From Methanomicrobiales archaeon (GTDB taxonomy: Archaea; Halobacteriota; Methanomicrobia; Methanomicrobiales; Methanoculleaceae): a stretch of 19,196 nucleotides of DNA. A program made the translations under genes and the position numbers. Every line of letters begins with the position of its first letter. Within the stretch, counting starts at the first letter, position 1. The notes under the pieces were generated by a model. The model saw nothing but the letters and a program-made list of their open reading frames with translations. It had not been told where the DNA came from and ran no database searches. The DNA is taken from positions 1 to 19,196 of the forward strand of contig JAAZOW010000140.1 in NCBI GenBank assembly GCA_012797575.1, given 5' to 3'. Below are positions 1 to 7,658 of this stretch, piece after piece.

Positions 1-1
1 C

Positions 2-1192
2 CGATTCCCTGACGAGGAAGCGTTCCTCCGTGAGGCGCGGGAGAGGTTCAAGGGCGTGCTCCTGCTCCAGACCTGTAACCGCGTCGAAGTCCTGGTGGAG
101 GGTGATGCCAGGAGCCTTGAAGATTTCCTGCAGGAGCAGGGACGAAAAGACTTTACGATCATCGGGGGCACGGATGTGCCCTGCCATCTCCTGGAACTTG
201 CTGCGGGCATCGACTCCCTGATCGTCGGCGAGGATCAGATTCTCGGGCAGCTGAAGCAGGCACTCGCAACCACAGAGGAGGCAGGATCCTGCAGCAACAT
301 CATCAAGCTCTGCATCAACAAAGCAGTGCACACAGGCATCAGGATCCGGCGCCAGACACAGATCAACCGTGGCGCAGTCTCCGTCGGTTCTGCGGCCGTG
401 GCACTCGCAGAAGACCTCCTCGGCACCCTGTGCAACCGGCGTATCCTGATCGTCGGGAGCGGGGAGATGGGGCTTTTAGTGACCCAGGCGCTTGCTGCCA
501 AGGATCTGACGGCCATATACGTTGCCAACAGGACCTACGAACGTGCGGTTGCGCTCGCAGAGGAGATCGGGGGTCGCGCGGTCAACTTCAAGGACCTCTA
601 CCACTACATCGCACTCTCTGATGTTGTCATCTCCTGCACCGCAGCGCCGCACCCGGTCATCCACACAGACGGGATCAGAGAGGTGATGGAGAAGCGTCTC
701 TGGCCGCTCGACCCGCGCCCCCGCCGTCTGGTCATCATCGATATCGCCCAGCCCCGGGACGTCGAGGACGAGGTGCGATCCATCGACGATGTGCATCTCT
801 TCACCATCGACGACCTCCGGAGCGTCAACGACGCTGCTATGGACTCCCGGAGGAATGAGGCCGAACGGGCCAGGGTAATCATCGATGAAGAGACCGACCA
901 TTTTATCCGGCTCCTCCGGCGGGCGGCGGTGGATGAGGCACTTGCCCACCTCTATACCTGGGCTGAGTCGATCAGGATACGCGAACGCGACCGGGCCCTC
1001 GCCCGCCTTGGAGCGGATGGCGACCGCACGGGGGCAGTCATCGACGATCTTACGCGAGCGCTCACGAAGAAGCTCCTGTCAGACGTGACCGCATCCATCC
1101 GCTCAAACGCGGAATGTGGCGATATCGAGAGGGCTGAGTTCCTTGTTCGGGCGATTGCTCGAGGAGAACCATGTTTCCACAACGACGAATGA
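2..1192 (+). CDS. hemA: Glutamyl-tRNA reductase (5' partial)
   Basis: This enzyme reduces glutamyl-tRNA(Glu) with NADPH to glutamate-1-semialdehyde, the first committed step of C5-pathway tetrapyrrole synthesis. The reading frame is already open at the left edge, so the true start lies outside the window. About 396 codons are visible, and roughly 20-30 N-terminal residues are missing compared with the usual ~420. The catalytic cysteine sits in LLLQTCNRVEV near the left edge. The family motif SLIVGEDQILGQ, the nucleotide-binding GSGEMG and the following NRTYERA are all present, and the helical C-terminal dimerisation region is complete. A GTG at 56 is internal, because conserved sequence continues upstream of it. 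The stop codon lies inside the start of hemB, so the two genes are translationally coupled. The family assignment is secure. Confidence 0.96.
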   Translation, partial: RFPDEEAFLREARERFKGVLLLQTCNRVEVLVEGDARSLEDFLQEQGRKDFTIIGGTDVPCHLLELAAGIDSLIVGEDQILGQLKQALATTEEAGSCSNIIKLCINKAVHTGIRIRRQTQINRGAVSVGSAAVALAEDLLGTLCNRRILIVGSGEMGLLVTQALAAKDLTAIYVANRTYERAVALAEEIGGRAVNFKDLYHYIALSDVVISCTAAPHPVIHTDGIREVMEKRLWPLDPRPRRLVIIDIAQPRDVEDEVRSIDDVHLFTIDDLRSVNDAAMDSRRNEAERARVIIDEETDHFIRLLRRAAVDEALAHLYTWAESIRIRERDRALARLGADGDRTGAVIDDLTRALTKKLLSDVTASIRSNAECGDIERAEFLVRAIARGEPCFHNDE

Positions 1193-2154
1193 GGCGGATA
1201 CGGCGGCGGATAATCCAGCCGCTCCTCCGCGAGACAGAGCTCCGGAAGACCGATCTTGTTATGCCGGTCTTCGTAGACGAATCGATCAGCAGACCGCTAC
1301 CCATCCCATCGATGCCGGGGCAGTTCCGGCATCCGGTGGATGGGGTCGCCGGCTACTGTGAGCGGCTTTACAATGCCGGTGTAGGTGCAGTGATCCTCTT
1401 TGGGATTCCGGCCAGGAAGGACGGTGAGGCGACCGAAGCCTACGCGGCGGATGGTGTCGTCCAGCGGGCTGTCCGGAGCATCAAGGAGCGGCTGGAGCAG
1501 ATGGTGGTCATCACCGATGTCTGTGCCTGCGAGTACACCGACCACGGCCACTGCGGCATCATCGGGGAGACCGCTGACGGCCCAGACCTCCAGAACGATC
1601 CATCGCTTGAACTGATGGCCAGGATCGCCGTCTCCCATGCAGAGAGCGGCGCTGATATCGTCGCGCCGTCGTGTATGCTCGACGGTATGGTGAAGGCGAT
1701 CCGGGAGGCTCTGGATGCTACCGGACACCAGGATCTCCCCATCATGTCCTACTCCACGAAGTTTGCAAGCGCCCTCTATGGGCCGTTTCGCGATGCAGCG
1801 GACTCAGGGTTCTCGTTCGGCGATCGGACGACCTACCAGATCAATCCCGGAAACGCCCGTGAGGCCATCATGGAGTCGGAGCTGGATGCAGCCGAGGGAG
1901 CCGATATCCTGATGGTCAAGCCGGCCGGAATATACCTGGACATACTTGCATCTGTGGCAGAGCTCGGGCTGCCGGTGGCGGCCTACCAGGTCAGCGGGGA
2001 GTACGCCATGATCAAGGCAGCCGGCGAGCGTGGCTGGTTGGATGAGCGGGCAGTCGCCCTCGAGAGCCTCACCGCCATCAAGCGCGCCGGGGCTGACCTT
2101 ATCGTCACCTACTTTGCTGAAGATGCAGTCGGGTGGTTACATGAAGAGCAGTGA
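1171..2154 (+). CDS. hemB: Delta-aminolevulinic acid dehydratase (porphobilinogen synthase)
   Basis: The enzyme condenses two 5-aminolevulinate molecules to porphobilinogen. At 327 aa it has the normal family length. The two Schiff-base lysines are visible: Lys197 in MSYSTKFASALYG and Lys250 in MVKPAGIY. Cys118, Cys120 and Cys128 in DVCACEYTDHGHCG form the zinc-type metal site, so this is the Zn-dependent rather than the Asp-rich Mg form. The start at 1171 is preferred because the N-terminus FPQRRMRRIRR matches the conserved FPxxRxRRLR opening of the family, and because GGAG lies just upstream at 1163-1166. A second ATG at 1189 would give a 4-base ATGA overlap with hemA instead of 22 bases. 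It is the second gene of the tetrapyrrole operon. Confidence 0.97.
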   Translation: MFPQRRMRRIRRRIIQPLLRETELRKTDLVMPVFVDESISRPLPIPSMPGQFRHPVDGVAGYCERLYNAGVGAVILFGIPARKDGEATEAYAADGVVQRAVRSIKERLEQMVVITDVCACEYTDHGHCGIIGETADGPDLQNDPSLELMARIAVSHAESGADIVAPSCMLDGMVKAIREALDATGHQDLPIMSYSTKFASALYGPFRDAADSGFSFGDRTTYQINPGNAREAIMESELDAAEGADILMVKPAGIYLDILASVAELGLPVAAYQVSGEYAMIKAAGERGWLDERAVALESLTAIKRAGADLIVTYFAEDAVGWLHEEQ

Positions 2155-3388
2155 TCTTTTTACACAGGCAAAGACTCTGATACCGGGCGGCGTCAGCAGC
2201 CCGGTCAGGGCCATCAAACCCTATCCATTCTATGTTGAGAGCGCGGCAGGATCGCGTCTTGCGACCGTCGACGGGACCGATCTCATCGACTGCTGTCTCG
2301 GCTACGGCCCCCTCATCCTCGGCCACGCCCATCCCGAGATCCGGGAGGCGATCGATCGCCAGCTCGAGAAGGGCTGGCTCTATGGCACCCCGTCACCCCT
2401 CGAGATCGATCTTGCCAGGATCGTCACCGGTGATCATCCGGGGATCGATATGGTCAGGTTCGTCTCGTCAGGCTCTGAGGCGACGATGGCCGCGATCAGG
2501 CTCGCACGAGGATACACGGGCCGGCAGGACATCATCAAGGTCGAGGGAGGGTTCCACGGTGCCCACGATGCGGTCCTCGTGAAGGCCGGATCGGGGGCGA
2601 CCACACTCGGTGTACCCGACTCCGCAGGCGTCATCGCCGATCTCGTGGCGCATACCAGGCAGGTCCCATACAACGACCTCGATGCACTGGAGACGGTGCT
2701 CTCAGATAACGACGATGTCGCCGCGTTCATCCTCGAACCGATCATGGGAAACATCGGACCAGTGCTCCCCGACGACGGCTATCTTGCCGCCGTGCGGGAG
2801 ATCACCGCAGCCCATGATGTCCTCCTCATCCTCGATGAGGTGATCACCGGCTACCGAATTGGCATCGGCGGCGCTGAGGTACACTACGGGGTGAGGCCCG
2901 ATATCGCCACGTTCGGAAAGATCATAGGCGGCGGTCTCCCCATCGGGGCATTCGCAGGGCGACGCGATATCATGGAACTGATAGCCCCCGCAGGACCCGT
3001 CTACCAGGCCGGGACGTTCAACGGTAACCCGGCAAGCCTTGCGGCTGGAGTCGCGACCCTCCGATACCTCCATGACCACCCGGAGATCTACCGGAGGCTC
3101 GACGACGCCACCCGGGCGATCGAAGAGGTCGCCGTCGATGCGCGTCGAGGCTCGTTTGTCAAGATGGGTTCACTCTTCAAGCACTTCTTCCGGGACTCGG
3201 CCCCGAGGAATTACCGGGAGGTCAAAGAGTGCGATGCGGAGGCGTTCTCGCGATTCTGGAAGGCGATGCTCGATCGCGGGATCTTCCTCCCGCCGTCACA
3301 GTTTGAGACGAACTTCCTCTCTACCGCGCACAGCAAGCAGGACATCGAAGAGGTGGCGGACGCATACGGATCATGTCTCTTCGCATAG
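2141..3388 (+). CDS. hemL: Glutamate-1-semialdehyde 2,1-aminomutase
   Basis: This PLP enzyme converts glutamate-1-semialdehyde, the HemA product, to 5-aminolevulinate. It is a class III aminotransferase-fold protein of 415 aa. Visible motifs are SGSEATMAAIRLAR (cofactor phosphate region), LILDEVITGYR with the PLP-binding Asp, and TFGKIIGGGLPIGAF, in which Lys260 should form the internal aldimine. TFNGNPASLAAG follows. The open frame extends upstream into hemB. The ATG at 2141 is chosen because MKSSDLFTQAKTLIPGG is the typical family N-terminus, where the PGGVSSPVR stretch begins about residue 15. This gives a 14-base overlap with the hemB 3' end. The gene order hemB-hemL is not the order of the reactions, but all the steps are in one operon. 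Confidence 0.97.
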   Translation: MKSSDLFTQAKTLIPGGVSSPVRAIKPYPFYVESAAGSRLATVDGTDLIDCCLGYGPLILGHAHPEIREAIDRQLEKGWLYGTPSPLEIDLARIVTGDHPGIDMVRFVSSGSEATMAAIRLARGYTGRQDIIKVEGGFHGAHDAVLVKAGSGATTLGVPDSAGVIADLVAHTRQVPYNDLDALETVLSDNDDVAAFILEPIMGNIGPVLPDDGYLAAVREITAAHDVLLILDEVITGYRIGIGGAEVHYGVRPDIATFGKIIGGGLPIGAFAGRRDIMELIAPAGPVYQAGTFNGNPASLAAGVATLRYLHDHPEIYRRLDDATRAIEEVAVDARRGSFVKMGSLFKHFFRDSAPRNYREVKECDAEAFSRFWKAMLDRGIFLPPSQFETNFLSTAHSKQDIEEVADAYGSCLFA

Positions 3389-4257
3389 GCACACGGGGGA
3401 GCGCCCTTGCGCTTGTCCAGACCGAAAACGTGGTCAGGATGCTCGCCGACCGGGGCATCGAGGCAGAGATCGTCACGATAAGGACCGCAGGTGACGCCAC
3501 GACGAACGTCCCGCTCCATGCCATAGGCGGCCAGGGGGTCTTTGTCAGGGCGCTTGATGATGCGATCCTCAGAGGCGAGATCGATGCTGCGGTGCACAGC
3601 ATGAAGGATATACCGGCGGCCAGACCGGCAGGGCTCGTCTGCCCTGCGGTGCTTGCGCGGGACTCTCCCGCCGATTTTCTCGCATACGATCGCCCCCGCG
3701 ATGCGATCCGCGTCATCGGATCGTCAAGCACCCGCCGTCGCGCTCAGATCCTTCGTGATGACCCGACGCTCGAAGTGAAGCAGCTGCGGGGGAACGTCGA
3801 CACCAGGATCCGGAAACTCCGGGAGGGTCAGTACGACGCCATCGTGCTCGCCGAGGCGGGCCTTGAGCGTCTCGGACTTCAGTTGCCCGGGGAGCCTCTC
3901 CCCATAGACCGATTCGTCCCGTCACCGAACCAGGGGACCGTCGCGGTCGTCTGCCGGGATGATCCGGATATCATCGGCCCCCTTGCGGCACTCGACCACG
4001 CATCAACCCGCCTCGACGTGACGATCGAGCGTGCCGTCATGGAGGAGGTGGGTGGCGGATGTTTCACCCCACAGGGGATATACTGCCGGGGCGGGGACCT
4101 GATCGCCGAGGTTCTCGCGCTCGACGGATCCCGGTGGGAACGTATCGAGCAGCACGTTACAACGATTGAAGAGGCCCGAACATGCGGGCAGGCCCTGCGC
4201 GAGAAGGCTGAGGGTCTGATACAGGAGGCGCGGGCGACACTGGGGATAGAACCATGA
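3373..4257 (+). CDS. hemC: Porphobilinogen deaminase (hydroxymethylbilane synthase)
   Basis: It polymerises four porphobilinogens into hydroxymethylbilane. The protein is 294 aa, typical for archaea. It begins with the family signature MSLRIGTRGSALALVQT. Arginine-rich substrate-binding stretches are present at IGSSSTRRRAQI and LRGNVDTRIRKL. Cys230, in EVGGGCFTPQG, is the attachment point for the dipyrromethane cofactor. The ATG lies inside the end of hemL (16-base overlap), and the stop overlaps the cobA start as ATGA (4 bases), so translation of the three genes is probably coupled. Its product must be cyclised by uroporphyrinogen-III synthase (HemD), which is not encoded in this window. Confidence 0.97.
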   Translation: MSLRIGTRGSALALVQTENVVRMLADRGIEAEIVTIRTAGDATTNVPLHAIGGQGVFVRALDDAILRGEIDAAVHSMKDIPAARPAGLVCPAVLARDSPADFLAYDRPRDAIRVIGSSSTRRRAQILRDDPTLEVKQLRGNVDTRIRKLREGQYDAIVLAEAGLERLGLQLPGEPLPIDRFVPSPNQGTVAVVCRDDPDIIGPLAALDHASTRLDVTIERAVMEEVGGGCFTPQGIYCRGGDLIAEVLALDGSRWERIEQHVTTIEEARTCGQALREKAEGLIQEARATLGIEP

Positions 4258-4997
4258 CTGGAAGAGCGTATCTTGTGGGGTCAGGCCCCGGCGGGCTTGG
4301 CCTCCTGACGATGAGGGCGCGGGAGGTTATCGATGGGGCGGACGTGGTCCTCTACGACCAGCTCCCGGGGGAAGAGATCCTTGCAACGCTCCCGAAAGAT
4401 GCTGAGCTCATCGATTGCGGGAAGTATGGCGGCAGCCATACGCTGAAGCAGCACGAGATCGAGACGCTGATGATCGAGCGTGTGAAGGAGGGGAAGACCG
4501 TCGTGCGCCTGAAAGGTGGTGACCCCTTCCTCTTCGGCCGCGGCGGCGAGGAGCTTGAGGTGCTCAGGGAGCACGGCGTACCGGTCGAGGTGGTGCCGGG
4601 CGTGACAAGCGCCATCGCTGTTCCCGAGATGGTCGGGATCCCGGTCACCCATCGACGTTACGCCTCAGAGGTGACCTTCATCACCGGTCACGAGGATCCC
4701 ACGAAGTCCGAGTCGGCCCTCGACTGGGAGGCTCTGGCCCGGCTGAAGGGGACGCTCGTGATCCTGATGGGCGTAAAGAACCTCCCTGCCATCACGACGG
4801 CGCTCATCGAGCATGGGAAAGACCCGCAGACCCCGGTGGCAGTCATCGAGCGGGGGCTCAGGCCCGACCAGCGCGTGACGGTCGGAGTCCTCGACGGTAT
4901 CGTCGAGAGAGCCCGCACCATCGGCATCCGCCCCCCGGCGGTGATCGTCATCGGGGGCGTCGTGAACCTCTATGATGAGGGTGCGGTCCCCGGGTGA
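4254..4997 (+). CDS. cobA: Uroporphyrinogen-III C-methyltransferase (SUMT)
   Basis: It transfers methyl groups from S-adenosylmethionine to C2 and C7 of uroporphyrinogen III, giving precorrin-2, the common precursor of siroheme, cobalamin, F430 and archaeal heme. The protein is 247 aa and holds a single tetrapyrrole methylase domain, with no fused CysG-type dehydrogenase/ferrochelatase and no fused HemD. Motifs seen are YLVGSGPGGLGLLTMRA at the N-terminus, VVLYDQL, VRLKGGDPFLFGRGGEE (SAM-binding P-loop-like region), EVVPGVTSAIAVPEMVGIPVTHR and TLVILMGVKNL. It is the last gene of the hem operon, starting in an ATGA overlap with hemC. A hairpin and a pyrimidine tract follow the stop. Confidence 0.96.
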   Translation: MTGRAYLVGSGPGGLGLLTMRAREVIDGADVVLYDQLPGEEILATLPKDAELIDCGKYGGSHTLKQHEIETLMIERVKEGKTVVRLKGGDPFLFGRGGEELEVLREHGVPVEVVPGVTSAIAVPEMVGIPVTHRRYASEVTFITGHEDPTKSESALDWEALARLKGTLVILMGVKNLPAITTALIEHGKDPQTPVAVIERGLRPDQRVTVGVLDGIVERARTIGIRPPAVIVIGGVVNLYDEGAVPG

Positions 4998-5057
4998 GAG
5001 GGGACTCTGGCTGACTGCAGGGATCGGCCCTCACGATAGAAACACTCTTTTCTCTCC
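4994..5057 (+). terminator. Putative terminator after the hem-cobA operon
   Basis: Directly at the cobA stop, GTGAG (4994-4998, followed by a G run) can pair with CCCTCAC (5028-5034), with a small bulge. A pyrimidine/T-rich tract, CTCTTTTCTCTCC (5045-5057), follows. Archaeal termination relies mainly on T-rich tracts, so the combination is plausible. No clear TATA box is seen between here and ilvD, so some readthrough into ilvD is possible. Confidence 0.4.
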
Positions 5058-5086
5058 AGCGCGCGTACACTCCCATGAGGATTGCC

Positions 5087-6730
5087 ATGCGGAGTGAGGC
5101 GGTAAAGGTAGGCTACCAGCGTGCCCCGAATCGGGCACTGCTCCGGTCGCTCGGTGTGACCGACCGGGAGATGGATCAACCCTTCATCGGTATAGCAGAC
5201 GCGTACAACGCCATCGTCCCCGGCCACACCCACCTCCGTTCCCTCTCAGAGAAGGTGCGGGAGGGTGTGGCGGCAGGAGGTGGTGTGGGGTTTGAGTTTG
5301 GGACCATCGGCGTCTGTGACGGGATCGCGATGGGTCACGAAGGGATGCGGTATTCTCTCCCTTCACGGGAGAATATCGCCGACGCAGTCGAGGTGATGGT
5401 CGAAGCGCACCGGTTCGACGGCCTGGTCTGCGTCGGCACCTGCGACAAGATCGTCCCCGGCATGCTCATGGCGGCGGCACGGTGCAACATCCCTTCGATC
5501 GTCGTCACCGGCGGTCCGATGCTCCCCGGCTACGCGGCAGGTCAGGAGCTCTCCCTGATCGATGTCTTCGAGGGCGTGGGCCGTGTCGCGGCCGGTGCGA
5601 TGAGTGCGGAGGAACTCGGAGAACTCGAATGTGCAGCGATGCCCGGGTGCGGGAGCTGCCAGGGACTCTACACAGCAAACACCATGGCATGCGTGACCGA
5701 GGCGCTGGGCCTCTCCCTCCCCGGCTGTGCAGCCATCCCTGCGGTCGATGCTGCAAAGCTCCGTGTAGCTCGGGAGAGCGGGGAGCGGGTGGTTGACCTC
5801 GTCCGGGAAGGAGTCCGCCCGAGGGACATCATCACCCCGGTAAGCCTTGCAAACGCAATCCGGGTGGATATGGCGCTCGGTGGATCGACGAACACCGTGC
5901 TCCACCTGATGGCCATCGCCCGGGAGGCAGGTATCCCCCTCGATCTCGAGACCTTCAATGCCATCGGCGAGGAGACCCCGCATATCTGCCACATGCAGCC
6001 TGGCGGTCCGCACTCGATGCTCGCCCTCTACCGGGCGGGGGGCATCCCTGCGGTCCTTGCGATGCTCAAGCACCATATTGATGATGCTCCGACGGTCTCG
6101 GGCCGCTCGATCCTCGAGATCGCGGATGGGGCGCGGGTCGCCGACCCTGAGATCATAAGGACCGTCGATGCCCCAGTCAGCTCTGCCGGTGGTCTGAAGA
6201 TCGTGCGAGGAACGCTCGCTCCCGACGGCGCCGTCGTCAAGTGTGCCGCTGTCCCGGCGACGATGTGGCGCCACCAGGGCCCGGCCCGGGTCTTTGACGG
6301 TGAAGCGGCGGCGATGGATGCGATCCTCCACCGCGATATCGCGGAAGGGGACGTGGTGGTCATACGCTACGAGGGGCCACGGGGAGGGCCGGGTATGCCT
6401 GAGATGCTCTCGCCGACATCTGCTCTGATGGGGCTGGGCTACACCCGGGTCGCCCTGGTGACCGATGGGCGCTTCTCGGGTGGCACCCGGGGGCCGTGCA
6501 TCGGGCACGTCGCCCCGGAAGCTGCGGTCGGCGGACCGATCGCCCTCGTGGAGGACGGCGATCTCGTCGCGATCGATCTCTACGAAAAAAACCTTGACCT
6601 CCTGGTCGACCCGGAGACCCTGAAGGAACGGAGGCAGGCCTGGAAGCCACCCCATCGCCGGCTCACGGGCGTGCTCGCGCGATACGCGCGGACCGTCGAG
6701 CAGGCGAATCTCGGAGCCGTCCAGAGGTGA
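5087..6730 (+). CDS. ilvD: Dihydroxy-acid dehydratase
   Basis: An iron-sulfur enzyme that dehydrates 2,3-dihydroxy-isovalerate and -methylvalerate in valine, isoleucine and leucine synthesis (also serving pantothenate). It is 547 aa, with IlvD/Edd motifs throughout: IGVCDGIAMGHEGM (Cys77), GTCDKIVPGM (Cys119), PGCGSCQGLYTANTM (Cys188, Cys191), ALGGSTNT, RYEGPRGGPGMPEM and DGRFSGGTRGPCIGH. The segment equivalent to the bacterial CNxH cysteine reads VPGHTHLR. From memory, methanogen IlvD proteins share this form, so it is a lineage feature rather than damage. Two ATGs compete. The one at 5087 is preferred because GAGG lies 6 bases upstream at 5077-5080 and MRSEAVKVGYQRAPNR is the usual archaeal N-terminus; 5075 would add four residues. 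No other branched-chain gene is adjacent. Confidence 0.96.
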   Translation: MRSEAVKVGYQRAPNRALLRSLGVTDREMDQPFIGIADAYNAIVPGHTHLRSLSEKVREGVAAGGGVGFEFGTIGVCDGIAMGHEGMRYSLPSRENIADAVEVMVEAHRFDGLVCVGTCDKIVPGMLMAAARCNIPSIVVTGGPMLPGYAAGQELSLIDVFEGVGRVAAGAMSAEELGELECAAMPGCGSCQGLYTANTMACVTEALGLSLPGCAAIPAVDAAKLRVARESGERVVDLVREGVRPRDIITPVSLANAIRVDMALGGSTNTVLHLMAIAREAGIPLDLETFNAIGEETPHICHMQPGGPHSMLALYRAGGIPAVLAMLKHHIDDAPTVSGRSILEIADGARVADPEIIRTVDAPVSSAGGLKIVRGTLAPDGAVVKCAAVPATMWRHQGPARVFDGEAAAMDAILHRDIAEGDVVVIRYEGPRGGPGMPEMLSPTSALMGLGYTRVALVTDGRFSGGTRGPCIGHVAPEAAVGGPIALVEDGDLVAIDLYEKNLDLLVDPETLKERRQAWKPPHRRLTGVLARYARTVEQANLGAVQR

Positions 6731-6740
6731 TACCATCTGG

Positions 6741-6775
6741 GATGGAGGGGGCGCCGGGAGCGCATACCCTCCGTC
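6741..6775 (+). terminator. Hairpin 10 bases after the ilvD stop
   Basis: GATGGAGGG (6741-6749) pairs with CCCTCCGTC (6767-6775) over 9 bp with one wobble. Inside, GCGC (6751-6754) pairs with GCGC (6760-6763) around a 5-base loop. A T-rich stretch, CTTTTATTT, follows about 25 bases later at 6801. It is either a transcription terminator or a 3'-end stabilising structure for the ilvD mRNA. Confidence 0.5.
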
Positions 6776-6868
6776 GGCACCATGGCGGGCCCGTCAACCA
6801 CTTTTATTTAACAAATAACGTCTGCTAGCAAAACACCTTCCCGGCCATGCTCTCCCCGGACACCCCGG

Positions 6869-6899
6869 ATCCCTGAACCGTGCACGGATATGCAGGGAT
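6869..6899. other. Compound inverted repeat (possible structured RNA)
   Basis: ATCCCTG (6869-6875) and CAGGGAT (6893-6899) are perfect inverted repeats. They enclose the 10-base palindrome CCGTGCACGG (6878-6887). CCGG flanks both outer ends with a 3-base offset. It lies between two TATA-like elements, so it could be part of a transcript started near 6830. The function is unknown. Confidence 0.45.
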
Positions 6900-6983
6900 G
6901 TTCCGGCGTGTCAGGCCCTATGGAGGAAAACGACATCGATCTGGCTGATCTCTGTTCCGTCCCGCACCCTGCGATGTCAAGCT

Positions 6984-6994
6984 GTATATATTTT
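6984..6994 (+). promoter_or_regulatory. TATA box of the carbonic anhydrase gene
   Basis: GTATATATTTT is a good archaeal TATA element. Transcription would start about 25 bases downstream, near 7012-7018, leaving a leader of about 60 bases before the ATG at 7077. The GGAG at 7065-7068, 8 bases before that ATG, is the ribosome binding site and favours this start over the out-of-frame ATG at 7070. Confidence 0.6.
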
Positions 6995-7076
6995 TAACTT
7001 TCGAGGCACAAACCCCCTCCTCAGGTGTACCTGCCCGCGGCGGTCCGCCTGCGTTACCATCAATGGAGCATGAGAG

Positions 7077-7658
7077 ATGATAGAAAAATTCCTTGAAGGA
7101 AACGAACGGTTCAGAGAAGACGATTTCGAGAAGAATCCTGAGCATTATGACGCTCTGGCCTCAAGCCAGCACCCGGTTGTCCTCTGGATAGGGTGTTCAG
7201 ACTCAAGAGTGGACCCCGAACGCATCACCGGCTCACAGGCCGGCGAGATCTTCGTGCAACGAAACATAGGCAACATCGTCCCGGTCCATGACTGGAACTT
7301 CGCGACCGCGCTTGAGTACGCGCTCAACCACCTCCGGGTCGGTGACATCGTCGTCTGCGGGCACTCAGACTGCGGCGCCATAAAGGCGCTCGACCAGGAG
7401 AGTGATGACGCGTACGTCCCGCTCTGGCTGAACAATGCAATGGAGGCAAAACGGCGCATCGAGGCAAGGACTCAGGTGCCAAAGACATCCGAGGAGGAAG
7501 AGCTCCGCCAACGGCTCATCGAGATCGAGAACGTCGGTCTGCAGCTTGAGCATCTCCGCACATACCCGCCAGTCAGGGTTGCAGAAAAAGAAGGACGTGT
7601 CCGGCTTCATGGCCTCTACTTCGACCTTGCAACCGGGGAGCTGAAGAAGATATTCTAA
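7077..7658 (+). CDS. Beta-class carbonic anhydrase
   Basis: It interconverts CO2 and bicarbonate in the cytoplasm. The zinc ligands of the beta class are all visible: Cys40 and Asp42 in GCSDSRVDP, with the Asp42-Arg44 dyad, and His96 and Cys99 in VVCGHSDCGA. The protein is 193 aa and single-domain, without a signal peptide. The stretches GEIFVQRNIGNIVP and ALEYALNHLRVGDIVVCGHSDCGAIKAL resemble the plant/bacterial CynT-like clade more than the short Cab type known from Methanothermobacter; this is my judgement from memory. The gene has its own TATA box. Its TAA overlaps the TAG of the convergent gene in the four bases CTAA (7655-7658). Bicarbonate is a substrate of the nearby carAB product and of carboxylases, so the neighbourhood is suggestive but not proof of a link. 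Confidence 0.95.
   Translation: MIEKFLEGNERFREDDFEKNPEHYDALASSQHPVVLWIGCSDSRVDPERITGSQAGEIFVQRNIGNIVPVHDWNFATALEYALNHLRVGDIVVCGHSDCGAIKALDQESDDAYVPLWLNNAMEAKRRIEARTQVPKTSEEEELRQRLIEIENVGLQLEHLRTYPPVRVAEKEGRVRLHGLYFDLATGELKKIF

Larger units (their letters stand above)
6731..7076. other. Structured intergenic region between ilvD and the carbonic anhydrase gene
   Basis: This 346-base stretch has no convincing gene. It contains a compound hairpin right after ilvD (6741-6775), a TATA-like T-rich box (6801-6812), a second compound hairpin (6869-6899), and a clear TATA-like element (6984-6994) ahead of the carbonic anhydrase gene. A 25-codon frame at 6920-6997 has no supporting evidence. Confidence 0.7.

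Noticed and set aside
5193..5240. Apparent loss of a cluster cysteine in IlvD (VPGHTHLR instead of a CNxH motif)
   Set aside because: From memory, methanogen IlvD proteins have the same VPGH form, and the other cluster cysteines are present, so it is a lineage trait and not a defect.
5363..6736. 457-codon open frame antisense to ilvD
   Set aside because: It is fully covered by the clear ilvD gene. Its protein is Arg/His/Asp-rich with no family motif, as expected of a shadow frame in G+C-rich DNA.
6920..6997. 25-codon frame after a possible promoter, as a leader peptide
   Set aside because: It has no ribosome binding site, overlaps the carbonic anhydrase TATA box, and has no codon repetition suggestive of attenuation.
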